Shown: positions 42,555 to 50,917 of the stretch, piece by piece
How the letters are laid out: every line of letters begins with the position of its first letter
Position numbering within the stretch: the stretch's first letter is position 1
The notes under the pieces: model-generated
What the model was told of the DNA's origin: nothing
Seen by the model: only the letters and a program-made list of their open reading frames with translations
The model's database searches: none
Position numbers and translations under genes: made by a program
DNA from: Bin87 sp026710825
Lineage (GTDB): Bacteria; Chloroflexota; Dehalococcoidia; Lucifugimonadales; UBA3495
Assembly: GCA_965232815.1 (NCBI GenBank)
Contig: OZ247427.1
Span: 3,100,001-3,164,000 of the forward strand
Direction: 5' to 3'
DNA: 64,000 bases

Positions 42555-43184
42555 CTAGTCTTCGGGGGGCCACTTGGTGCCGCCCTCCGCGGGGCGCTGG
42601 TCGGCCGGACGAGCGAAGCCATCGGCGACAACCTGCTGGAACTCGTTGAGGATGACGGCGCCCCATTCGGCGGCCTTGGTAACGCGGTGAGCGGTGCGGC
42701 GGCCGCGGGCTTGCCGGCGACCCTCGGCTTCGTCGGTCACGGAGGCGGCGGCCTGGGCGACCATTTCGTCCATGGCGTCAATGGCCGGAACCAGAGAAAT
42801 GGCGGTTTCCACGAAGCGGGCGACTTCACCCATGTTCTGGTCGAATACGACGAAGACGGGGACGGTGCCGGCGCGATGTTCGGGCAGGAAGCTGTTGGTG
42901 AGGTCCAGTTCGTCGTCGCGATTGAACACGCTGAGGTTTATGTTGTCCGAGGCGTCGGCGAGGCGGAGGATCACCGGCGTGGTGGACATGGCATCGCCGC
43001 ACCAGTCGGAGGTGAATACGGCCAGGTTGACGGGGTTTTCGAGAGAGTTGAAGTAGTCCAGGACGTCGTCGGGAATTTCGACGCCGTCGCGGATCTGGCA
43101 GAAGGGTTCCTTGTTGACCTTGATGATGTCGATGTACTGGTCGGTGGTCATACCCTGATTGAACTTGTCGGCGGTGAGTGACAT
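42555..43184 (-). CDS. thioredoxin-fold protein lacking the second redox Cys
   Basis: 209 residues. Residues ~55-140 form a thioredoxin fold: NLAVFTSDWCGDAMSTTPVI, then GTVPVFVVFDQNMGEVARFV with the cis-Pro. The active site reads WCGDAM, where related proteins have WCGDC; only the first Cys remains. It may act as a monothiol protein, a chaperone, or be redox inactive. The C-terminal 60 residues are Arg/Glu-rich. AGGAGG lies eight bases before the chosen ATG. Its partner and pathway are unknown. Confidence 0.7.
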   Translation of the reverse strand: MSLTADKFNQGMTTDQYIDIIKVNKEPFCQIRDGVEIPDDVLDYFNSLENPVNLAVFTSDWCGDAMSTTPVILRLADASDNINLSVFNRDDELDLTNSFLPEHRAGTVPVFVVFDQNMGEVARFVETAISLVPAIDAMDEMVAQAAASVTDEAEGRRQARGRRTAHRVTKAAEWGAVILNEFQQVVADGFARPADQRPAEGGTKWPPED

Positions 43185-43402
43185 GGTGGGGCCTCCTGTG
43201 GTGGGATCAACAATGGCGAGGGGCTGCGCCGGCTGTTGCGTACGAGATTGCCACGCAACGCTCGGGATGACAAGGGGCACGCGACAAGGGGCTAAGGACG
43301 AACGGCAAAGTCGGACGTTGGCTTTTGCCGATTAAGTTGAGCCAGTGCTAGAATCGAGGGAACGATACTGCCCGTTGCGGAACGGGACGGGGGAGCCACC
43401 AT

Positions 43403-43831
43403 TTGACAAGCGCTACTGACCGAACCGGAGTGTACCTCAAATACGCCCTGTTCTGCCGCGAAACCGAGGAAGGCGACGGCGACAACCTGAGTTTCAAGGG
43501 AATAATCGACCTGGTGGACATACCGATGCCCGAGAGTCCGCCGAGCGACGACGGGCCGCGCGTGTTGACCGAGGTGGACGCGCACCTGGCCTTCTGCATC
43601 GCCGGCGCGAACGCGGGCGGGCATACGCTGGAGGTGACGATACGGGCGCCAGGGGCGAGCCTGTCGAGTCCGCCGCCGCAGGCAGTGGAATGGGAGGACG
43701 GGATTTTCTTCCAGAGATGGATCAAGCCGTTCAGGATTCCGGTGACGCGGCTGGGGAGGCACGTGGCGGCGATTGCGTTCGATGGGATGCCGCTGGGGGA
43801 GGCTAGCTTTTTGGTGCGGCTGGCGCCGTGA
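43403..43831 (+). CDS. hypothetical protein (DUF6941-like)
   Basis: 142 residues starting at TTG with GGGAG nine bases upstream. The pattern VYLKYALFCRETEEGDGDNL, then FKGIIDLVDIPMPE and RHVAAIAFDGMPLGEASFLV fits a small family of strand-rich proteins of unknown function. No signal peptide, membrane segment or known motif. It lies between the divergent thioredoxin-like gene and the three-gene operon; 100 AT-rich bases separate it from the latter, so it is probably a separate unit. Confidence 0.55.
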   Translation: MTSATDRTGVYLKYALFCRETEEGDGDNLSFKGIIDLVDIPMPESPPSDDGPRVLTEVDAHLAFCIAGANAGGHTLEVTIRAPGASLSSPPPQAVEWEDGIFFQRWIKPFRIPVTRLGRHVAAIAFDGMPLGEASFLVRLAP

Positions 43832-43868
43832 GGCGGGAGGTGCACTCGCCACCGTAAAATGATGTCTG

Positions 43869-43912
43869 TTGACAAATCGCTTTAAGGATAGCAAGCTTGC
43901 AATCATTATAAC
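43869..43912 (+). promoter_or_regulatory. promoter region and candidate operator of the GHKL operon
   Basis: TTGACA at 43869-43874 and TATAAC at 43907-43912 lie in an AT-rich leader; their spacing is not canonical, so the exact promoter is open. GCAAGCTTGC at 43891-43900 is a perfect 10-base palindrome between them and may bind a regulator, for example the operon's own HTH protein. Confidence 0.35.
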
Positions 43913-43931
43913 GCCGTAAAAGGTGGTAGTA

Positions 43932-45449
43932 ATGCAAGCCAATCTCAGCAAAGTCAATTTCAGGAAGCTGGTCCACGATCTGGCCGACATGTATCAGGAC
44001 AGCACTTTTGATGTTGTTGTAATCGAATTGGTCGCCAACGCCCTCGACGCCAGAGCCAGCGAAATTTCGGTTAGTTGGGACAGCCAGCAAAAAGTGCTCG
44101 TCGTGATGGACGACGGCGAGGGGATGGACTCCGAGGCCTTTGCGCAATACCACGACTTCGCGACCGAGCTCAAAACTCGCGGAGACGGGATAGGATTTGC
44201 CGGCGTAGGGGCTAAAATCAGCTTCAATATCTCTGATCGAGTTGTCACGGAGACCCGACGCGGCGGTCTGTCCAACGCCTCGGATTGGCGTTGGGACGAT
44301 GACGGCTCACTGCAATGGGGCCACGTGTCAGCTAAGCGTTTGAACGCTGATGGAACGCGCGTGGAGGTGCATTTCGGTCCTGACCATGCGTTACCCGACG
44401 TCGATCGGGACTACCTGGTGGCGGTCCTCAAACGCCACTATCTTCCCCTGTTCGTTGATGAATTTTCGCGCTCATACGCTACCATCGACATGTACCCCAA
44501 GCGTCCTATCTTTACAATAGATGGTGCACCAGTGCCTCTGAATGACTTAGCTGCTACCGCCGCATTCAGCAAGAAAACCGACATCAAGGTTAGTTCGGGC
44601 AACCGCCAAGTTGGTTGGGGTGCGATCGGGGTATCGGAACTGGATTGTCCAGTCGGGAACGATGTCTATGGCGTATTGCTGTGCACGCACGGCAAGGTGA
44701 TCAAACCGGAATTGTTCGGGCAATCAACGGGCCTGCTGGGAACTAAGTTGTTCGGCATAATAGAGATTCCCGGCCTCATCGAGTACCTAACCACAAACAA
44801 ATCCGACCTAAAAGGTGGGCCCGGCGGCCGAAGCAAAGGGCTCAACCAATTGCTGGATCCGGTTCGTGAAGAGCTAAAGTTGTTCCTTTCGCAACATGGT
44901 GTTGCGGTGGCGGAGCCTCAGCGGAACCAGATGTCGACAAAGTTAGAGCGTGAACTTTCCAAGATGGTGAAGAGCCTGCCAGAGTTGCAGGATTTCGATG
45001 GTCTCCTGCGGAAGTCTAAAAAGCTCCGCAAAGACGATGAGGGCAATATCTCTACCTCGGAAGCCCGGTCTCAAGCCGAAGATGCCGAACAGATTCCCAA
45101 TGAAAACAACAAAGACGGCGAGCGAAATAATTCTGGCGGGAAACCGCGCGAGCGGAATGTAAACGGCACGACCCGCGCCAAGCAACAGCGTTCACGGAGA
45201 AATCAGGGACCCCGCGTTGCGTTTGAAGAGCATCCTGGCCGGGCCGAAACTGCTTGGCTGGATTCTGGGACCGTCGTCATCAACAGTGGTAATGCGGCTT
45301 ACCGCAATCGTACCACCAACGATCAAGCGCGCCTCACATATTGTATGTTCGCCATCGGCGTTGCCCTAGACAAAGCTGAAATCGGTCAAACTGCTGATGG
45401 CCCGGCCAGTTACGTGGATAAATTCGTTACAGCTTGGGGGCTGTCGTGA
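43932..45449 (+). CDS. GHKL (HSP90/MutL/MORC-like) ATPase
   Basis: 505 residues. The Bergerat ATP fold is clear: IELVANALDARASEISV (N box with the catalytic Glu and Asn), VVMDDGEGMDS (DxGxG), and GIGFAGVGAKISF (ATP lid with Lys). Residues ~190-330 continue as an S5-like transducer. Residues ~345-420 are charged and disordered. The last ~75 residues (VAFEEHPGRAETAWLDSGTV, then TYCMFAIGVALDKAEIG) form a separate domain. The layout suits conflict-system GHKL ATPases rather than a histidine kinase (no H-box) or HSP90. AAGGTGG lies six bases before the ATG. It is coupled to the next gene by TGATG. Base composition is lower in GC than the surroundings. Confidence 0.8.
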   Translation: MQANLSKVNFRKLVHDLADMYQDSTFDVVVIELVANALDARASEISVSWDSQQKVLVVMDDGEGMDSEAFAQYHDFATELKTRGDGIGFAGVGAKISFNISDRVVTETRRGGLSNASDWRWDDDGSLQWGHVSAKRLNADGTRVEVHFGPDHALPDVDRDYLVAVLKRHYLPLFVDEFSRSYATIDMYPKRPIFTIDGAPVPLNDLAATAAFSKKTDIKVSSGNRQVGWGAIGVSELDCPVGNDVYGVLLCTHGKVIKPELFGQSTGLLGTKLFGIIEIPGLIEYLTTNKSDLKGGPGGRSKGLNQLLDPVREELKLFLSQHGVAVAEPQRNQMSTKLERELSKMVKSLPELQDFDGLLRKSKKLRKDDEGNISTSEARSQAEDAEQIPNENNKDGERNNSGGKPRERNVNGTTRAKQQRSRRNQGPRVAFEEHPGRAETAWLDSGTVVINSGNAAYRNRTTNDQARLTYCMFAIGVALDKAEIGQTADGPASYVDKFVTAWGLS

Positions 45450-45931
45450 TGGATGCGCAGATCAGATATGCCAACGTCGAGTTTAAGAAACGGGGAAATA
45501 CGTTCAGAGGGTCGGTCCCTATTGGCGACCTCGCGTTGCTCCCCAATGATCCTGCGGACACTATGAACAAGGCCACGTTGATCTACCAGAATGCTGTGAT
45601 GGAAATTAATGGCTGGCACCAAGATGCCGACGCCTTAAGGAAGGCGAGAACTCCAATGCCTGTCCGCAAGGTCTGGGAATTGGGAGACATCCTGCATCGC
45701 CTTACCGCCGGTCTGGCGCAACAAGGATGCCGTGTTGAGAATCTTTACGACCACTTAGAGCGTCATGCCGGAATTCCATCAAAACGCGCTTCCAGCTTCG
45801 TGACCTTGCGCAGGTACGTAGATGACGTGGAGATGATCCCTCACGAGTTGCAATGGAACAGGATCTTGAAAACCGTGAAGTCCACCAGCCAAGCAATCGC
45901 CGATGGCAGCCTTTTGGATAGTCAAGTATGA
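45449..45931 (+). CDS. unknown protein coupling the ATPase and the sigma4/HARE-HTH genes
   Basis: 160 residues; I do not recognise the family. The first third (IRYANVEFKKRGNTFRGSVP, then IGDLALLPNDP) looks strand-rich. The rest is helical, with PVRKVWELGDILHRLTAGLA and LERHAGIPSKRASSFVTLRR giving a pattern like small nucleic-acid-binding helical domains. Its ATG overlaps the ATPase stop (TGATG) and its stop overlaps the next ATG (ATGA), so the three proteins are probably made in fixed ratio and may form a complex. No nuclease or methylase motif is visible. Confidence 0.7.
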   Translation: MDAQIRYANVEFKKRGNTFRGSVPIGDLALLPNDPADTMNKATLIYQNAVMEINGWHQDADALRKARTPMPVRKVWELGDILHRLTAGLAQQGCRVENLYDHLERHAGIPSKRASSFVTLRRYVDDVEMIPHELQWNRILKTVKSTSQAIADGSLLDSQV

Positions 45932-47478
45932 CGGACGTAACGCGACTAATCGACGAGGCCATAACCAATCTGGCTGCCCTACCCGCCGTTTTCACTCTCG
46001 AGCAAGTAGCTGCGTACGCTGATTTGAATGGTTGCGATGATGCCATTGACATCGCATTGCAGGCTTACTTGGCCGACAAAACCATAATCGCCCTCGGACA
46101 GGAACCGGCTGCAACGCGGAATGATGGACGCTTTTTGGGCACCGTTCCTATAGAACGCTGGTGGGTTGAAAATGCTGTGCGGTGGGCTAAAGCCGACGTA
46201 GCTTGGATGTCGCCGCTCGAACTTGCCCGTGCGATGTCTTTGGCTTTCGACACCAAGCAATGGGATTCTGTGCCCTCCGGCTTCCTGGATATAGGACGGC
46301 GATGGGCGACAGTAGCGGATGGTTATCATCCTAATACGTACGTATTTCCTTGGTCGACAGTGATTGAGTGTAACCCCCAACTAGCTGATGGACTGCGTTT
46401 TATATGCGATGCTGATTCGTTAAACTGCGATGCCATCGTTGCCGAAGTTCTCGGCAGCTTAACCGTACGCGAATCGGACATATTAAAACGCCGTAATGGT
46501 TTCGATACGGGTCATGTCGAGACGCTAGAACAAATCGGCATTAGCTACGGCGTGACCAGGGAACGTATCCGCCAAATTGAGCGCAAGGCATGGACCAAGC
46601 TCAAGCATCCCGTACGACATCGTCGCCTACGGCACGCTTTTGCATCAGAGTTCGTGCGAACCGGTGGGTCTTTACTGTTCGCCGAATCCGAAATGACTCC
46701 AATCCGGCAATTCTTGCATCAAGCAATCGGATTGAGCACAGCTCATATCCCTGAACTTGGATTCTTCTCGCTAGGTAGGGAATCGGCGATTGTTTCCTAC
46801 CGTAACTCCTTGCGCGACGTGAGTTCGTTCTTCGACCCTGTAATCGAGCAATCGCGCTCGCATACCTCCGGCTTGCAACAGTTTCTATCTGTGTCAGACG
46901 GTGTGGAGTTGAGCCACGCAGAAAAAAGATTTCGATACCAACAAGGTGCCAAAACCCGGCCCCGCATGCTGCGTGATGCGCTCCGCTCGTTGGGTCGTGC
47001 GGCTCATTTCACGGAGATCGCAGATGTGTGCAATCGCATGTTCCCGGATAACCAGACCTCTACACATAATTGGCACGCAGCATTGGGTCGATTGGATTCG
47101 GAAGCGCTCGGAATTGTTTGGATAGGCCGCAAAGGCATTTACGGCCTAAAGGAGCACGGCTATAACCGCCCCGAAACCGACCTTTTCGATGGTGCCGCAA
47201 CCATTGTCGAATCCATATTCAGCAAAACCAATCAACCAGTATCACAAGACACCGTGATCGCCGAATTGTCTAAACAACGCCGGGAACTGCACCACAACAG
47301 TGTTGCCATGGCTCTCTCGTTGAACGACCGGCTTGAGTCAGTCGGCCACGGAGCATATATTCCTAAGTCGATTGCACTTCGTGGCTTTGACACGTCTGAC
47401 ATTGAAGAACGAAGTGGATACGACATTGAGGCTGCTTTCGCGGCGTTTTCACATCCGGATGACACAGAAAAAACGTAG
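45928..47478 (+). CDS. sigma-70 region 4 protein with HARE-HTH and a second winged helix
   Basis: 516 residues. Residues ~179-228 are a sigma-70 region 4: TVRESDILKRRNGFD, then TLEQIGISYGVTRERIRQIE with the R-E-R-I-R-Q-I-E recognition helix. No region 2 is present, so it is not a full sigma factor. Residues ~345-408 are a HARE-HTH (MLRDALRSLGRAAHFTEIAD, then IVWIGRKGIYGLKEHGY) of the kind found in RNA polymerase delta subunits and in some restriction systems. Residues ~420-480 look like another winged helix. The N-terminal ~170 residues are of unknown type. The TAG stop is the first three bases of a dispersed palindrome. With the GHKL ATPase, an anti-phage or gene-control system is inferred. 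Confidence 0.8.
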   Translation: MTDVTRLIDEAITNLAALPAVFTLEQVAAYADLNGCDDAIDIALQAYLADKTIIALGQEPAATRNDGRFLGTVPIERWWVENAVRWAKADVAWMSPLELARAMSLAFDTKQWDSVPSGFLDIGRRWATVADGYHPNTYVFPWSTVIECNPQLADGLRFICDADSLNCDAIVAEVLGSLTVRESDILKRRNGFDTGHVETLEQIGISYGVTRERIRQIERKAWTKLKHPVRHRRLRHAFASEFVRTGGSLLFAESEMTPIRQFLHQAIGLSTAHIPELGFFSLGRESAIVSYRNSLRDVSSFFDPVIEQSRSHTSGLQQFLSVSDGVELSHAEKRFRYQQGAKTRPRMLRDALRSLGRAAHFTEIADVCNRMFPDNQTSTHNWHAALGRLDSEALGIVWIGRKGIYGLKEHGYNRPETDLFDGAATIVESIFSKTNQPVSQDTVIAELSKQRRELHHNSVAMALSLNDRLESVGHGAYIPKSIALRGFDTSDIEERSGYDIEAAFAAFSHPDDTEKT

Positions 47479-47529
47479 GGGCGAATGATTATTCGCCCCT
47501 GCTTGGATTCCTGCTTTCGCAGGAATGAC
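47476..47529. repeat. two abutting palindromes at the end of the GHKL operon
   Basis: The first is AGGGGCGAAT (47477-47486), GATT, ATTCGCCCCT (47491-47500). The second starts within three bases: TGGATTCCTGC, TTTC, GCAGGAATGAC (47504-47529). The first supplies the stop codon of the sigma4/HARE-HTH gene, and together they separate it from the convergent CoxL-type gene. Confidence 0.85.
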
Positions 47530-47542
47530 AGTTGTGGTTTAT

Positions 47543-49891
47543 TCAGCTGCCGTTCTGGTTCCAGAGGGCTTCCAGGACGGCGTTTGGGTTCATGGGTAGG
47601 CATTCCATGCGGGCGCCGGTGGCGTTGGTGATGGCGTTGCCGATGGCGGCCATCGGGGGCACGAGGGAAACTTCGCCGACGCCGCGTACGCCTAGAGGAT
47701 GGCCCGGGTTGGGGACCTCTACGATCACGGTGTCGATCATGGGCAGGTCCAGAGCGGTGGGCATGCGGTAGTCCAAGAAGGACGAGTTGAGCATCTGGCC
47801 GTCGGCGTCGAAGAAGTACTCCTCGTTGAGGGCCCAACCGATGCCCTGGACGGCACCGCCCTGGATCTGGCCTTCGACGTAGCTGGGGTGGATCGCCTTG
47901 CCGCAGTCCTGGATGGCGGTGAAGCGGAGCACTTCGACCTTGCCGGTGTCCGGGTCGACCTCAACGTCGGCGATGTTGATGGCAAAGGCGTTACCGACGC
48001 CGGCCGGGTTGGCGGTGCCGCGTCCGACGATGGGTCCGCCGGTGCCATTGAGGCGGCGGGCGATCTGGTCGAAGGTCATGCGCAGGGCATCGTCGGACTT
48101 ATGGGCCAGGGTGCCGTCGCTCTGGTACTCGACATCCTCGACGGGGACATCCCAGATGCGGGCGGCGCGCTCGATAAGCTGGCGGCGAACGTCCTCACCG
48201 GCCTGGTATACGGCAGTACCCATCTTGAAGGTGACTCCGCTGCCGCCGGCGCCGCTGCTGTAGCCGATGCTGTCGGTGTCCGCGATGGAAGGTTTGATTC
48301 GTTCGGCGGGCAGGCCGAGGACTTCGGCCACGTGCATGGCCATTGCAGCGCGGGAACCTCCGATGTCGGGAGAACCCTCGACGAGGCTGACGGTGCCGTC
48401 GGGCATGACGCTGGCGACGGCGCTGGCGGGTCCGGTTCCATTGAACCAGGCTCCAGCGGCGATGCCCCGACCGGTGAGGCGGCCGGGGGCCGACGGTTCG
48501 GGAACGGGGGACGCCAGGTGAGGGTGCTGCTGGGTGGCCTGCAGGACTTCGACCATGCCGATGCGTCGGTAGGTGGGGCCGGCGATCTGGCGGCTGCCTT
48601 CCTTGCAGGCGTTCTTGAGGCGGAATTCGACGGGATCGATTTCCAGCTTCTCGCAGAGTTCGTCGATGGCCTGCTCGGCGGCGAATGACGCGGCAGGTGA
48701 ACCAGGGGCGCGGTAGGCTGCGGCCTTGGGGACGTTGGTGACGACGTCGTAGCCCTCGACGAATCCGTTGGGGACGTCGTAGGGGCCGAACATGGTGCGG
48801 CAACCGCTGGGAACCGGTGAGCCGGGGAATGCGCCGGCATCATAGATGAGGGTCGCCTGGGCGGCGGTGAAACGACCGTCGCGGGTGCCGCCAACCTTGA
48901 CCCTGATCCTGGAGCCGGAGGTTGGGCCGGTACCGGTGAATACCTCGGTGCGGGTCATGGCGATCTTGACGGCGCGACCGGTCTTGCGGGCGAGGGCAGC
49001 GACGACGGGTTCGAGATAGCAACCGCCCTGGCCCTTTCCGCCGAAGCCTCCACCGATCTCCATGGGGACGACGTTGACCTGTCCGACGGATATGCCGAGG
49101 ATGCGGCTGGTGTGGTCGCGGAGGGCGAAGTGTCCCTGGCTGCTGGCCCAGATGGTGACGGTGTCGTCGGTGTTCCAGCGAGCGGTGGCGGAGTGAGGTT
49201 CTATGTAGCCCTGGTGGACCTGGCGGGTGGTGTACTCGCGCTCGACGATGGCGTCGGCTTCGGCGAAACCCGCCTCGAGGTCGCCGAGGGAGAACGTGAA
49301 GTGGTTCGACACGTTGGACGCGTCGGCGGGATCTTCGTCCAGCCAACCACCGGAGCGCTGGCCGGGGTTGGCGAGGGTGGCGAGGCGTTCGTGGACGGCG
49401 GGCGCGCCGGCGGCCATGGCGTCATCGGCGGTGAGCACGGGGGGCAGAACCTCCCAATCCACGTCGATGAGGGCCAATGCTTCCTCGGCCAGATGGGGCG
49501 AGTCGGCGGCGATGGCGGCAACGGCGTGGCCGCGATACAGGGCCTTTTCGCGGGCCATGACGTTGCGGCTGTAGAAACCGTAGTTGACGGCGGCGCCTTC
49601 CTCCTGGTCCTTGATCTCGGCGGACACGTCGGGGAAGTCGGCGGAGGTCACGATGGTGTGTACGCCGGGCAGCGCGAGGGCGCGGCTGGCGTCGATGCCG
49701 CGGATGCGAGCGTGGGCGTGAGGGCTGCGCAGGATCTTGCCGTGGAGCATGCCAGGCAGGTGGATGTCGGCGGCGTAGCGGGCGCGGCCCATGACCTTTT
49801 CGGGGCCGTCGTGGCGTACCGGACGGGTGCCCACGACGCGGTAGTTTTCTTCAGGGTCGGAGAGGACGATGTTGGGTTTGTAGTCGAGCAT
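47543..49891 (-). CDS. molybdopterin-binding large subunit, xanthine dehydrogenase/CO dehydrogenase family
   Basis: 782 residues. Family blocks: YRVVGTRPVRHDGPEKVMGR (start), MEIGGGFGGKGQGGCYLEPV (molybdopterin), AAYRAPGSPAASFAAEQAID, GSGVTFKMGTAVYQAGEDVR, and the base GVRGVGEVSLVPP with the catalytic Glu. It should hydroxylate an aldehyde, purine or N-heterocycle. The CO dehydrogenase-specific Cys loop is not seen. The FAD-binding medium subunit and the 2Fe-2S small subunit are not next to it, which is unusual. GGGAG precedes the chosen ATG. It could join subunits encoded elsewhere. Confidence 0.85.
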   Translation of the reverse strand: MLDYKPNIVLSDPEENYRVVGTRPVRHDGPEKVMGRARYAADIHLPGMLHGKILRSPHAHARIRGIDASRALALPGVHTIVTSADFPDVSAEIKDQEEGAAVNYGFYSRNVMAREKALYRGHAVAAIAADSPHLAEEALALIDVDWEVLPPVLTADDAMAAGAPAVHERLATLANPGQRSGGWLDEDPADASNVSNHFTFSLGDLEAGFAEADAIVEREYTTRQVHQGYIEPHSATARWNTDDTVTIWASSQGHFALRDHTSRILGISVGQVNVVPMEIGGGFGGKGQGGCYLEPVVAALARKTGRAVKIAMTRTEVFTGTGPTSGSRIRVKVGGTRDGRFTAAQATLIYDAGAFPGSPVPSGCRTMFGPYDVPNGFVEGYDVVTNVPKAAAYRAPGSPAASFAAEQAIDELCEKLEIDPVEFRLKNACKEGSRQIAGPTYRRIGMVEVLQATQQHPHLASPVPEPSAPGRLTGRGIAAGAWFNGTGPASAVASVMPDGTVSLVEGSPDIGGSRAAMAMHVAEVLGLPAERIKPSIADTDSIGYSSGAGGSGVTFKMGTAVYQAGEDVRRQLIERAARIWDVPVEDVEYQSDGTLAHKSDDALRMTFDQIARRLNGTGGPIVGRGTANPAGVGNAFAINIADVEVDPDTGKVEVLRFTAIQDCGKAIHPSYVEGQIQGGAVQGIGWALNEEYFFDADGQMLNSSFLDYRMPTALDLPMIDTVIVEVPNPGHPLGVRGVGEVSLVPPMAAIGNAITNATGARMECLPMNPNAVLEALWNQNGS

Positions 49892-49919
49892 GAGCGGCAC
49901 ACTCCCTATGGGCGTGAAT

Positions 49920-50022
49920 GGCGATAGAGATGGCGGTAATTTACCACAATTGGAAAGGGGCAACCCTTTGAAAAGGGGCAGCCCGTTGAAAGGGGGCAGA
50001 CCTTGTGGACTGCCCCCAACGC
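49920..50022. repeat. GCGATAGAGAT / GGCAG...CTGCCCCC repeat, copy 1
   Basis: GGCGATAGAGATGGCGG plus TAATTTACCA, followed by three imperfect copies of an AAAGGGGCA...CC unit and ending in GGGGGCAGACC...GGACTGCCCCC. A shorter copy is at 50813-50875. Each lies upstream or downstream of the duplicated exported-protein genes. Confidence 0.6.
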
Positions 50023-50053
50023 TACGGGCGGGAAAGGAGAGGGGAGAGCACGA

Positions 50054-50671
50054 TCACCCGCTGTTGCCGTCGCCATCGGTTTGAGAATCACCGTCATTGT
50101 CACGACCATGATGCCGTCCGTGGTTGCGTTCGACTTCCGGGAGGGAATCGGGGCGGTCGTCGTGCCAGTCGCTGAGGGCGTCGGACTCGTCCTGGGTGAG
50201 TTTTTCGTTCTCGACCATCTTCGCGAGCGATTCATCCACTTTGTCGGAATCGGAGGCGCCGGCGAGGCGGATGGCGATGGGTCCGGACAAGGCTGGGCGA
50301 TCCTCGAACCATTCGGTTGCCGCGTCGCCCTGATCCTCGGTCAACGTTTCGTCCGCGACCAGTTCCGCGACCCTGGTGTCGAATCTAGTTTCGGCCTGTT
50401 CGTCGACGGCGGCTTCGAAAGCGGAATCCAGGGTGGACTTTTCGATGCCCAGAATCTCCGCGACGCGGGTGAACAGGGTGTCCGAGTTGGCGCGGCCGTG
50501 GCGGGCGTTGCCCTGGGCGTATCCGTCGCCGTTACTCAACGCGCCGGCCACGTAGTCGGCGCGGGCGTCGGCAGCGAATGCGGCACCGGACACCAAGCCT
50601 ACGGCCAGCAATGCGGCGGCGGTGAATGCTACGAGCCAACGTTTCCTGATGGTGCGAATCCTGTTGAACAT
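50054..50671 (-). CDS. exported or membrane-anchored protein, paralogue 1
   Basis: 205 residues. The N-terminus (MFNRIRTIRKRWLVAFTAAA, then LLAVGLVSGAAFAADARA) is a positively charged start plus hydrophobic segment with a possible AFA-A cleavage site. The mature part has two related helical units (VAELVADETLTEDQGDAATE and LAKMVENEKLTQDESDALSD). The acidic tail DNDGDSQTDGDGNSG resembles a calcium-binding Asp-rich loop. It is a paralogue of the next gene upstream (same first seven residues). It follows a two-component system on the same strand and is probably a periplasmic or surface accessory protein of that system. Function unknown. Confidence 0.6.
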   Translation of the reverse strand: MFNRIRTIRKRWLVAFTAAALLAVGLVSGAAFAADARADYVAGALSNGDGYAQGNARHGRANSDTLFTRVAEILGIEKSTLDSAFEAAVDEQAETRFDTRVAELVADETLTEDQGDAATEWFEDRPALSGPIAIRLAGASDSDKVDESLAKMVENEKLTQDESDALSDWHDDRPDSLPEVERNHGRHHGRDNDGDSQTDGDGNSG

Positions 50672-50755
50672 TGTGCCTCCAGGGCCACCCGATGCGTATA
50701 GTCTTTTTGTTGGTGGCCTCTATGAACAGCAGGATAGGTTGAGCAGGTTCAGGAT

Positions 50756-50800
50756 TTATAAAGGTTCTCGGGCCGGGAGATCGAAACCGAAATGGATCGA
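50756..50800 (-). pseudogene. remnant of a histidine kinase gene 3' end
   Basis: On the minus strand the frame reads FGFDLPARE and stops three codons later; the last residues of the kinase at 51611-53059 are FGFDLPARHSSAS. The DNA after it (50733-50778) aligns without gaps to the spacer after the true kinase gene (51564-51609). The remnant lies just upstream of paralogue 1, as the kinase lies just upstream of paralogue 2, so it marks a decayed second copy of the kinase. Confidence 0.55.
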
Positions 50801-50812
50801 ACTGGTGTGGGT

Positions 50813-50875
50813 TGCGATAGAGATCGCGGTAATTTGCCAAATCGAAAGGAGGCAGCCCTTGCGGACTGCCCCCTT
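50813..50875. repeat. GCGATAGAGAT / GGCAG...CTGCCCCC repeat, copy 2
   Basis: GCGATAGAGATCGCGG plus TAATTTGCCA, then AAAGGAGGCAGCCC and GGACTGCCCCCTTT. The second half can fold as GGCAG/CTGCC and lies after paralogue 2, where it may end transcription. Confidence 0.6.
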
Positions 50876-50917
50876 TGGGCGCTTTGCTGGTGGGGAGGAC
50901 CCCGAGGCGGGCGGGAC

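Noticed and set aside
43932..45449. Histidine kinase or HSP90 identity for the GHKL protein
   Set aside because: No H-box, no HAMP or membrane segment, and the middle and C-terminal domains do not match HSP90; MORC/MutL-like is the better fit.
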